This document shows positions 18,444-26,016 of a DNA stretch of 34,950 bases, in pieces (position 1 is the first letter of the stretch; each line of letters opens with the position of its first letter). The stretch covers positions 1 to 34,950 of the forward strand of contig RFOZ01000004.1 in the NCBI GenBank assembly GCA_009926405.1. Direction: 5' to 3'. This DNA is from Cytophagia bacterium. GTDB taxonomy: Bacteria; Bacteroidota; Bacteroidia; UBA7662. The notes beneath the pieces were generated by a model that searched no databases, had not been told where the DNA came from, and worked only from the letters and a program-made list of their open reading frames with translations. The translations under genes were made by a program, and so were the position numbers.

Positions 18444-19325
18444 TCAGACTGCTTTGGTTTCCACTGCCCAGGAATAGGAAGAGCGTGCAATGCCGGGCCA
18501 AAGGCCTTTGAAGGTGCCGTTGGCCGGTCCTGCGAGGTATAAATCTTCAAAAGTTGACCCGTTGTAGCGACCCCCGACCTTCATGAGGCCACCTCTAAAC
18601 TGAACGAGAACTTCGAAATTCTCTTGAAGTTCGGCGTTGTCTTTTTGTTGCATATACAACAAAACACAGGCAACCGCACCGGTACCGCAACTGAGGGTTT
18701 CGTTTTCAACGCCTCGCTCGTAGGTGCGCACTCTTAAACGGTTGGTATCCAAAATTTCCATGAAATTGACATTCGTTCCACCCACCCCAAAGAGGGCATG
18801 CTCTCTTAGAACCTTGCCTTCCCGCAGGACCGGGTAGTTCACCAAATCCCTAACCTGTACCACTAAATGAGGAGAACCGGTATCGATAAAAACCCCTATT
18901 TCCAGGACATTCCAAGCACCGGGTTCGTGCATGCTTAGGCGATATTCTAAATCATCGGTCCGCCAAACATGGTGCGGGCCGTCGCTTGCCTCAAAGGTTC
19001 CGGATTTTTCATTCCCAAAATACCCTTTCGAAAATCCATAAGCCGCGGCACACCGGGCACCGTTCCCGCAAAGGGAGCCCTCGGCACCATCGGCATTGAG
19101 GTAATGGAGGTAAAAGGCTCCCGTTGCGGTTTTGGGTGGCAATAGAATCAAAACACCATCGGCACCGACCCCAAATCGCCGATCGCATACCAAAGACATC
19201 GCATCGTGGGCCTTCCAAAATCCGCTCTCCAAGCGCTCCAAAACGGTCGGTTGCTCCGAACGGGTCAAATCAACTAGCACAAAATCATTCCCGCAGGCCT
19301 GGTATTTATAAAATTCAAAAGTCAC
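18444..19325 (-). CDS. dapF: Diaminopimelate epimerase
   Basis: YKYQACGNDFVLVD, NADGAEGSLCGNGARCAA, GTNVNFME, ERGVENETLSCGTGAVACVL: both catalytic Cys motifs. Confidence 0.93.
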   Translation of the reverse strand: MTFEFYKYQACGNDFVLVDLTRSEQPTVLERLESGFWKAHDAMSLVCDRRFGVGADGVLILLPPKTATGAFYLHYLNADGAEGSLCGNGARCAAAYGFSKGYFGNEKSGTFEASDGPHHVWRTDDLEYRLSMHEPGAWNVLEIGVFIDTGSPHLVVQVRDLVNYPVLREGKVLREHALFGVGGTNVNFMEILDTNRLRVRTYERGVENETLSCGTGAVACVLLYMQQKDNAELQENFEVLVQFRGGLMKVGGRYNGSTFEDLYLAGPANGTFKGLWPGIARSSYSWAVETKAV

Positions 19326-19355
19326 GGAGGCTTGTTAGGTTAAATTTCGTCTTTG

Positions 19356-19363
19356 CAAACATA
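19356..19363 (-). promoter_or_regulatory. Candidate Bacteroidota -7 element (TATGTTTG on minus strand) for dapF-glmM-cysteine desulfurase
   Basis: Exact TAnnTTTG match 30 bp upstream of the dapF ATG. Confidence 0.45.
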
Positions 19364-19465
19364 CGATTCGGGTAGGTGTTTCGTTAAGGCAAAGGTCCGA
19401 GGCCTTGCCATGTTTGGCACGGTTTTTGGTGGCTTCAAACTGTAATTCATACAAAAACGATCGAT

Positions 19466-20932
19466 ATGACCAAACTTCGTCAATGGGGTGGAACCCTGCT
19501 TGTTGCTTTCCTCGGAAGCCTCTTGGGGGCTTGGATTGTGTACGGATGGTCCGGACAGTCACCCTTCCCCTCAACGGGCTGGAACACACCGCCCGCTAGC
19601 CTTACCCATTTTCCTGAACACATTGTTGAACATCCCAACTTTGTGACGACAGCATCCGTGGTTACGCCCTGTGTTGTGCACATCAAAACCAAGGGTCAAA
19701 GCGCAGGTTCCCTTCAAGGCACCTTGCCACCGGGCATGGACATGTTCCGCGATTTCTTTAATGGACCGGACATGATGCCCAAGGGGCCTTCCATGGGATC
19801 CGGTTCAGGCGTTATTATGTCCGAAGACGGTTACATCATTACCAACAACCATGTCATCAAAGACGCCGACGAAATCGAGGTTATCCTCAACGACAAGCGG
19901 AGCTTCAACGGCAAGGTCGTTGGACAAGACCCTAGTTCGGATCTTGCGCTTCTCAAAATAGAAGCCACCCTTTTGCCTTATGTCAAAATGGGCAACAGCG
20001 ATGCCTTGCAGGTCGGTGAGTGGGTCCTCGCTGTAGGCAATCCCTTTAATCTCAATTCAACCGTGACGGCGGGTATTGTCTCGGCCAAAGCACGCAACAT
20101 TAATATTTTGGGCGGTGGCACCAGCTTGGAGGCTTTTATTCAAACCGACGCCGCGGTGAATCCCGGGAACAGTGGAGGGGCCTTGGTAAATGTTCAGGGC
20201 GAATTGGTCGGAATTAATACCGCCATCGCATCCAGCACCGGTGCCTACCAGGGTTATTCCTTCGCAATCCCCTCCAATTTGGTGGCCAAAGTCATGGACG
20301 ATATCAAACAATACGGTACGGTTCAGCGTGGATTCCTTGGAATACAGATTCGTGATGTCGATGCAGCCCTGGTCGAAAGCGAAAACCTCAAAGTCAACAA
20401 CGGAACCTATGTAGCTGATTTTATGCCCAATTCGGCCGCCGAAGAAGCCGGTATCCAAAAAGGAGATGTTATCACCAAAGTCCAAGGTCAGGATATCAAA
20501 ACCACTCCTGAACTCATGGAAATTGTTGGACGCAGGCGTCCAGGCGAAAAAGTTCAGTTGGAAATCAACCGCAAAGGCAAAACCTTGGTCTTTGAGGTGA
20601 AGTTGCGAAATTCGGATGGGAAAGCAGAATTGGTCAAGGCAACCCCCAAAGAGGATGATACCGCTTGGTTGGGCGCTCAATTAGAAAAAGCCGGCCGAAA
20701 AGAGCTGGAAAGTCTTCGCCTGGAATTCGGAATCAAGGTCACCCAATTATCCAACGGCAAACTCAAAGAGAGCGGAATACGCGAAGGTTTCATCATTACC
20801 AAGGTGGATAAAGTCGAAGTCAATTCGCCCAAAGCCCTCAAAGAATTGATTCAAGGCAAAAAGGGAGGCTTGCTCATCGAAGGGGTTTACCCCAACGGAA
20901 CCAAGGGTTTTTATGGGATTGAAATCCCTTAA
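19466..20932 (+). CDS. DegP/HtrA-family periplasmic serine protease with PDZ domains
   Basis: Hydrophobic N-terminus. Catalytic region: GSGSGVIMSEDGYIITNNHVI (His), SSDLALLKIE (Asp), NPGNSGGALVNVQGELVGINTAI (Ser). PDZ: RGFLGIQIRDVDAAL...GIQKGDVITKVQGQDI, followed by a second C-terminal PDZ-like region. Confidence 0.95.
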   Translation: MTKLRQWGGTLLVAFLGSLLGAWIVYGWSGQSPFPSTGWNTPPASLTHFPEHIVEHPNFVTTASVVTPCVVHIKTKGQSAGSLQGTLPPGMDMFRDFFNGPDMMPKGPSMGSGSGVIMSEDGYIITNNHVIKDADEIEVILNDKRSFNGKVVGQDPSSDLALLKIEATLLPYVKMGNSDALQVGEWVLAVGNPFNLNSTVTAGIVSAKARNINILGGGTSLEAFIQTDAAVNPGNSGGALVNVQGELVGINTAIASSTGAYQGYSFAIPSNLVAKVMDDIKQYGTVQRGFLGIQIRDVDAALVESENLKVNNGTYVADFMPNSAAEEAGIQKGDVITKVQGQDIKTTPELMEIVGRRRPGEKVQLEINRKGKTLVFEVKLRNSDGKAELVKATPKEDDTAWLGAQLEKAGRKELESLRLEFGIKVTQLSNGKLKESGIREGFIITKVDKVEVNSPKALKELIQGKKGGLLIEGVYPNGTKGFYGIEIP

Positions 20933-20946
20933 GGCCCATTGGGCCT
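20932..20946. terminator. Candidate bidirectional hairpin between convergent genes
   Basis: AGGCCC-ATT-GGGCCT, a perfect 6-bp palindromic stem that fills the 14-bp gap between the htrA stop and the minus-strand stop. Confidence 0.45.
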
Positions 20947-21825
20947 CTAAAGGGTTTGGAGGTAAGCCAAAACAGCCTCGACTTCCATCGAGTCACCTTG
21001 CCATCGACCGGCTTCTCCGGCCCCTTTTTGGTAGTGTTCTAACACATCTCGAAGTGTTGCAGCTTGTCCATCATGAAAATAGGGCGCTGTTTTCTGTAGA
21101 TTTCGCAATACCGGGGTTCGAAGCCGTCCCCGGTCCTCTTCCTTCAAGGTCACAGCGGCCCGACCCAATTCATTCATTCGGTTTGGGAGGTTGAGGTTGT
21201 AGTACCCCCCATCGCTTTTGGCCTCTCCGTTATGGCAACGAATGCATGCGGCTTCTCCCTCAAAGAGCGATCGGCCCCTAGCAATCAGGGTAGGGTTGTT
21301 GGGGGGTGCGGTGTTCAAATCCTGGCGACCTTGTTCGCTCAGTTCCAATAGATAACGCTGCAAGGTCAACAAATAGGCCGAGGCTGGATCGGTGGATGGG
21401 TAGAGTCGCGTCAAAAGTTCATGATAGCCAGGATAAGCCTTTAACTTTTGATTTAAGGACCTCGGATCAAAAGCCATATCACCGTGCGCAGTGATGGCAG
21501 CCAAAACAGCCAAGCTTCCTATTTGGAGGGGTGGTACTCCCCCATCCGCCATGAGAGGCAGGTTAGTGGGTAGTCCCCATAAGGTCGGTGTATTCCTTCG
21601 CGTTTGGCGAGCAAAAGCTCCTACGGACAAAGGCAGTGTATCGGCAAAGGCATGCTCAGGACGATGACAAGAAGCACAGGAAACACGACCATCCGCCGAA
21701 AAGCGCTCATCCTCGAACAAAACGCTGCCCAAGGCGAGTTTTTCTGCATCCGGATTGGTGTGGGGTCGGCAAGCCGCAAAGCCCCCCAACAAGGCCAACA
21801 GAATTACGAACCTAAGGGGCGACAA
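20947..21825 (-). CDS. Diheme cytochrome c peroxidase/MbnH-like lipoprotein (copy 1)
   Basis: Lipobox LLGGFAAC; two heme motifs CASCH and CIRCH; C-terminal '[32 protein letters not shown]'. Confidence 0.9.
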   Translation of the reverse strand: MSPLRFVILLALLGGFAACRPHTNPDAEKLALGSVLFEDERFSADGRVSCASCHRPEHAFADTLPLSVGAFARQTRRNTPTLWGLPTNLPLMADGGVPPLQIGSLAVLAAITAHGDMAFDPRSLNQKLKAYPGYHELLTRLYPSTDPASAYLLTLQRYLLELSEQGRQDLNTAPPNNPTLIARGRSLFEGEAACIRCHNGEAKSDGGYYNLNLPNRMNELGRAAVTLKEEDRGRLRTPVLRNLQKTAPYFHDGQAATLRDVLEHYQKGAGEAGRWQGDSMEVEAVLAYLQTL

Positions 21826-22897
21826 AATGGGGATTCAAGGCCAAGGTTGTATCGGTCAGGGATTGCAAAAAGGCAACCAAATCTGCTTTGTCTTGGGGGC
21901 TTAAGCGCAGTCCCCCGTTTTGGACCCGGAGATTGGCGTTGAGTGTGGAACTGGATTGCACTCCGCTGTTGTAATGTTCCACAACTTCTTCGAGGGTCGC
22001 GAACCGACCATCGTGCATATAAGGCGCCGTTAATCCCACATTTCGCAAAGAGGGGGTCTTGAATTTGCCCCGGTCGGAGGCCAACCCGGTAACCACCTGA
22101 AATCCAGGTTTGAGAACCGAATCCAACCCGTTGTTTTCAAAAGAACGATTGGTAAAAAGGGCGGTTCCATGGCAATGAAAACAATCCGCCCCTACGGGTC
22201 TTCCGGAACCAGGTGCGGAATATTCCCGCATAAAAAGGTCAAAGCCACGCTGTTCGGAAGGTGTTAGGTTGGCGAGTCCCATACGGGATAAATCAAAGCG
22301 TGATCGGTACGAAGTAAGACTCAGAAGGTACTGCTCCAAAGCCCATTGAAGTCGCTGTATCGTGATACTTTCATCCCCAAAGGCCTTCCCAAACGCGACT
22401 CGATAGGCTTGGTCTCCGCTTAAACGCCCCAAAGCCTGCCCCAAGGACAAATGCATTTCCACCGGATCCTGAATCGGCTGCAAAACCTGATCCCTCAAGT
22501 TGGGCGAACGCCCATCCCAAAAAAATCGATTCGCCCATAACAAATTAAAAAGAGGCATCGCGTTAAATTTCCCCAAGGCCCCACCGATCCCCTTGCTATA
22601 AACCACGGTATCCGAAAAGGCCCGGTTGGGATGATGGCAGGAAGCGCAGGATACCGTGTAATCCAAGCTCAGTGTTTTGTCAAAAAATAAACGTTTTCCC
22701 AGCGCCACTCCTTCCACCGAGGGCGGATTGTCCTGAGGCCAAGGCAGGTTGGGAAATCCTAGACCGGGCGGGGGACTATCCGGAACAAAAGTCGTTGGTT
22801 TGGGATAGGAGGTCGGTTCATCGGGACCACATGATACCAGGAGTCCGCACAAGGCCCCAAGCCAAATTCCAAAAATTCTTGAGCGCAAGACCAACAC
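21812..22897 (-). CDS. Diheme cytochrome c peroxidase/MbnH-like lipoprotein (copy 2)
   Basis: Lipobox-like GLLVSC; heme motifs CASCH and CFHCH; C-terminal '[32 protein letters not shown]'. Confidence 0.9.
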   Translation of the reverse strand: MLVLRSRIFGIWLGALCGLLVSCGPDEPTSYPKPTTFVPDSPPPGLGFPNLPWPQDNPPSVEGVALGKRLFFDKTLSLDYTVSCASCHHPNRAFSDTVVYSKGIGGALGKFNAMPLFNLLWANRFFWDGRSPNLRDQVLQPIQDPVEMHLSLGQALGRLSGDQAYRVAFGKAFGDESITIQRLQWALEQYLLSLTSYRSRFDLSRMGLANLTPSEQRGFDLFMREYSAPGSGRPVGADCFHCHGTALFTNRSFENNGLDSVLKPGFQVVTGLASDRGKFKTPSLRNVGLTAPYMHDGRFATLEEVVEHYNSGVQSSSTLNANLRVQNGGLRLSPQDKADLVAFLQSLTDTTLALNPHFVAP

Positions 22898-22907
22898 GAT
22901 TGGTACC

Positions 22908-23693
22908 TTAGGGTGTTACAAGGCCTTTCCAAACATAGGCCGATGCCAAATTGTAAGCGAGTTTGGAAGCCACCCGATCTCCCAGCGAAGAATGCGAAAA
23001 GGAGGAAGAATCGGTGATGGAATGGGTGTGGGTTCCATCAAAAAATCGACGCATTTGCAATTGGACTGAGAGATCAGCCGAGGGACCTTCCAAAGCCACG
23101 GATGAAAACGGCAAAATCACGGTCCGTAACATTTCATCACCCCCCAGATGATACGAAAATCCTCCGTTCACCGGCAGGTTAGGACGCTGATACTGCCCTT
23201 CCATTTTGAAGAAAATATAACCACTGTTCCAATTCCAATGCATATGTGCACTGTTCAGCAAGGAAAGAGGATGGCTGGGTGGCCAAGAAGCTGGATCGCT
23301 GTGATTTAGAAGGGAATCCAAACCAACACGAAACCTTAGGGCCGTGTAGGTCCCGGCAGGAACCAAGGGAGCCAAACGCCAACGGGATTGGGTTTGTCGC
23401 TCCAAATCTGCATAAAAAACGGCATCCGGGAATTCCAGCCAAGAGCTGTCGGTACGCTGCAAGGCAAAACCGCTGAGATAATATTGACAATGATTAATTT
23501 CAATTTGATTCATGAGAGTGGGTAACCACGCACGATTTAGTTCCAACGATGACGAATCGTAACGGTGGTCCAACCGCAAATACAAACCGGCTTCGTTAAC
23601 AACCGGTGGATGCGGTGGGTGGGTATCGCACGATTGCATGGCAGCCGAGAGAAACAACCAAGCAAGTCCAAAAAATTTAGAGAACGTCTTCAT
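22908..23693 (-). CDS. MbnP-like copper-associated lipoprotein
   Basis: Lipobox-like SAAMQSC. Core 'LYLRLDHRYDSSSLELNRAWLPTLMNQIEINHCQYYLSGFAL...TALRFRVGLDSLLN...SAHMHWNWNSGYIFFKMEG' matches the MbnP pattern as I recall it. Adjacent to diheme peroxidases, as expected for MbnP/MbnH. Confidence 0.75.
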   Translation of the reverse strand: MKTFSKFFGLAWLFLSAAMQSCDTHPPHPPVVNEAGLYLRLDHRYDSSSLELNRAWLPTLMNQIEINHCQYYLSGFALQRTDSSWLEFPDAVFYADLERQTQSRWRLAPLVPAGTYTALRFRVGLDSLLNHSDPASWPPSHPLSLLNSAHMHWNWNSGYIFFKMEGQYQRPNLPVNGGFSYHLGGDEMLRTVILPFSSVALEGPSADLSVQLQMRRFFDGTHTHSITDSSSFSHSSLGDRVASKLAYNLASAYVWKGLVTP

Positions 23694-24144
23694 CGTTGTT
23701 GGCTAAAGGGGTGCGGTAAAGATCTGGTTCATCCATCGACCAGAGGCATTGAAGTCCTTCACCATCAAAAAGCATCCAACGAACGGGGGCTGGAACCAAA
23801 ACCAACTTGGCTTTGCGACTGCTTTGATTTTCAACGACCCAATCCACGATAACACCTTCGTCCATGGGGAGTTCATAGGCCCCTTCTTCCACCACCGAAT
23901 CCCGGTAAACAGCTGCCATATAGGCTGTTGGCAGCAGGACTTCCTGACCTGGAAAATGAACCTCGTGTAATTTCTGCAAAATGCTCTCCAAAAAGGCACC
24001 GTGTTCGCGATTAAAGGCATCCTCCGCATCCAGCAATTGGTCTTCGGCCTCGTCGTATTCAGGGTCGGCGTAGCCCAATTCGGCTAAGCGGTTCCTCAGG
24101 GTTACCAATTGCAACAAATCTTCATCAATAGGGTTGATTTCCAC
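23677..24144 (-). CDS. Conserved hypothetical acidic protein
   Basis: Intact ORF (MEINPIDEDLLQLVTLRNRLAELGYADPEYDEAEDQLLDAEDAFNREHG...VLLPTAYMA...DEGVIVDW...KLVLVPAPVRWML). GTG at 24144 is preferred over TTG at 24174 because a TAnnTTTG element overlaps the longer start. Confidence 0.65.
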   Translation of the reverse strand: MEINPIDEDLLQLVTLRNRLAELGYADPEYDEAEDQLLDAEDAFNREHGAFLESILQKLHEVHFPGQEVLLPTAYMAAVYRDSVVEEGAYELPMDEGVIVDWVVENQSSRKAKLVLVPAPVRWMLFDGEGLQCLWSMDEPDLYRTPLANNDEDVL

Positions 24145-24163
24145 GGCATTTTGATTGAATACC

Positions 24164-24171
24164 CAAAAATA
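24164..24171 (-). promoter_or_regulatory. Candidate Bacteroidota -7 element (TATTTTTG on minus strand) for the hypothetical-MbnP-MbnH operon
   Basis: Exact TAnnTTTG match upstream of the GTG start at 24144. Confidence 0.4.
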
Positions 24172-24178
24172 CAACGGC

Positions 24179-24208
24179 TTGGGCTGGCTGGGTCGGGTTT
24201 TATCTTTG
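24179..24208 (+). promoter_or_regulatory. Bacteroidota promoter TTG-N19-TATCTTTG for the phosphohexomutase gene
   Basis: TTG at 24179-24181, 19-nt spacer, TATCTTTG at 24201-24208: matches TTG-N17-23-TAnnTTTG. ATG follows 4 nt later. Confidence 0.6.
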
Positions 24209-24212
24209 GGTC

Positions 24213-25616
24213 ATGACAATCAAATTTGGAACCGACGGTTGGCGAGCCATTATTGCCAAAGACTATACCATCGAAAACGTTGCCCGGGTTGCCCAGGGTA
24301 CTGCAACATGGCTTTTGGAAATGGATCCCTCCCCTACCGTTGTTTTGGGTTCGGATTGCCGCTTTGGAGGGCGAATGTTTGCGGAAACCGTCGCGCTGGT
24401 CATGGCCCAAAACGGGGTTAAGGTCCTTTGGGATCAGAACGATTTTGTTTCAACCCCCATGGTTTCTTTGGGAACAGTTCAAAACAAAGCCCATGCCGGT
24501 GTTATCCTAACGGCCAGCCACAACCCCCCCTCTTACAACGGTTTCAAAATCAAAGCCTCGTACGGTGGGCCGGCCATTCCTTCGATGATTGCAGCAGTCG
24601 AAGCCATGATTCCCGATCAGCCCCCCCCTATTCAAAACACCATCGCCTATTGGAAAGAACGCGGAAGGATTGTTGATGTGGATTTATACACCGCTTATTT
24701 GGATGAAATCCGTCGAAATTTTGACCTGGAATCCATGCAGCCCTTATCAGCGCACCTGGCCTTTGATGCCATGTATGGGGCTGGCCAGAGGGTTATTCCG
24801 GATTTGTTTCCCAAGGCGTTGAACCTTCATGGCTCCTACAATCCCGGCTTTGCGGGACAGGCTCCCGAACCCATCGCTCGCAATTTGACCGAACTATCGC
24901 AGCTTCTGGCCAGCGACCCGTCCCTGGGGATGGGCTTGGCCGTTGATGGGGATGCGGATCGTATCGGGCTGCTGAATGCGTCGGGTGACTTTGTGGATTC
25001 GCATCATATTTTGATGCTCTTGGTGGCTTACCTAGCCGGGGTCCAGGGCAAAAAGGGGGATGTGGTCGTTTCTTTTTCGGTGAGTCCCCGTATGGAACGT
25101 TTATGCAGACATTTTGGGTTGAACCTGGTGGTGACGCCCATTGGTTTCAAATACATCTGTGAAATCATGACCCAAGGGGGTGTTTTGGTTGGAGGCGAAG
25201 AATCCGGAGGAATCGCCATTGACGGTTATATCCCCGAAAGAGATGGCCTATGGATCGGGCTTACCCTCATGGAATACATGGCCAAATCCGGTAAAACGCT
25301 CGAAAACCTCATTGAGGAAGTTTATGCCGTTTCCGGACCTTTTTATTACGATCGCTGGGATTTGCATATTGAAAACGACCACAAAGCCCGGGTTCTGGAC
25401 GGCTTGGCCTCCGGGGCTTACGCTGCCTTTGGTCCGTACACGGTCCAGCGTACCGAAACCATCGACGGTTACAAATGCTGGTTAACCGATGACGAATGGG
25501 TCATGTTTCGCGCTTCGGGCACGGAGCCGGTCCTTAGGATTTACGCTGAATCCAATTCCCGTTCCGAAACCGAAGCGATTCTCAAAGCTGCCCAAACCAC
25601 CCTCTACGGAGCGTAA
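24213..25616 (+). CDS. Phosphoglucomutase/phosphomannomutase family (alpha-D-phosphohexomutase)
   Basis: IKFGTDGWRAIIAKD, VILTASHNPPSYNGFKIK, AVDGDADRIGLL, VGGEESGGIAIDGYIPERDG, FRASGTEPVLRIYAES. Confidence 0.93.
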   Translation: MTIKFGTDGWRAIIAKDYTIENVARVAQGTATWLLEMDPSPTVVLGSDCRFGGRMFAETVALVMAQNGVKVLWDQNDFVSTPMVSLGTVQNKAHAGVILTASHNPPSYNGFKIKASYGGPAIPSMIAAVEAMIPDQPPPIQNTIAYWKERGRIVDVDLYTAYLDEIRRNFDLESMQPLSAHLAFDAMYGAGQRVIPDLFPKALNLHGSYNPGFAGQAPEPIARNLTELSQLLASDPSLGMGLAVDGDADRIGLLNASGDFVDSHHILMLLVAYLAGVQGKKGDVVVSFSVSPRMERLCRHFGLNLVVTPIGFKYICEIMTQGGVLVGGEESGGIAIDGYIPERDGLWIGLTLMEYMAKSGKTLENLIEEVYAVSGPFYYDRWDLHIENDHKARVLDGLASGAYAAFGPYTVQRTETIDGYKCWLTDDEWVMFRASGTEPVLRIYAESNSRSETEAILKAAQTTLYGA

Positions 25617-25621
25617 CTTTG
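25614..25621 (+). promoter_or_regulatory. Candidate Bacteroidota -7 element (TAACTTTG) for rnpB, overlapping the upstream stop codon
   Basis: TAACTTTG = TAnnTTTG; its first three bases are the TAA stop of the phosphohexomutase gene. It ends 4 nt before the inferred rnpB 5' end. Confidence 0.5.
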
Positions 25622-25625
25622 GAGT

Positions 25626-25940
25626 GGTTGCGCGTTCCGCCGCTGGCACCTTGGTGCTAGAGGAAAGTCCGGACAACGCAGAGCGCCAGGCTTTGGAAAC
25701 AAAGGCCGGGGGAACCCGGTAGAAAGTGCCACAGAAAAGAACCGGCCGTAAGGTCATGGGTGAAAACGTGAGGTAAAAGCTCACGCGCTCCGATGGTGAC
25801 ATCGGTTTGGGGTAAACCTCCTGGGTTGCAAGGCCGTGTATACCGGGGCAGCGTTGCTCGCGCGTTCCCGGGGGGTAGGCCGCTTAGATAAATGGTGGAA
25901 ATGCCGCAAGGCATACAGAATCTGGCTTACAGCGCAACCT
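25626..25940 (+). ncRNA. rnpB: RNase P RNA (bacterial class A)
   Basis: Conserved core GAGGAAAGTCCGGACA, CCACAGAAAAGAACCG, and 3' ATACAGAATCTGGCTTAC. Terminal P1 helix GGTTGCGC (25626-25633) pairs with GCGCAACC (25932-25939), followed by eight T. Confidence 0.95.
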
Positions 25941-26016
25941 TTTTTTTGTACGGGATGATTCCATCATTCGGAATGTTCACAAAAGGTGCGGTTTGTTCAC
26001 TAAATTAGACATTCCA

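Noticed and set aside
20057-20680. 207-aa minus-strand ORF opposite htrA
   Set aside because: Mirror frame of a confident protease gene; no domain signature.
25482-25914. Protein ORFs on both strands across 25482-25914
   Set aside because: The downstream part of this stretch is the RNase P RNA gene; the ORFs have no protein signature.
25948-26016. Short palindromic bits (GATGATTCCATC, ATTCC...GGAAT) after rnpB
   Set aside because: Arms of 4-5 bp only; not distinguishable from chance.
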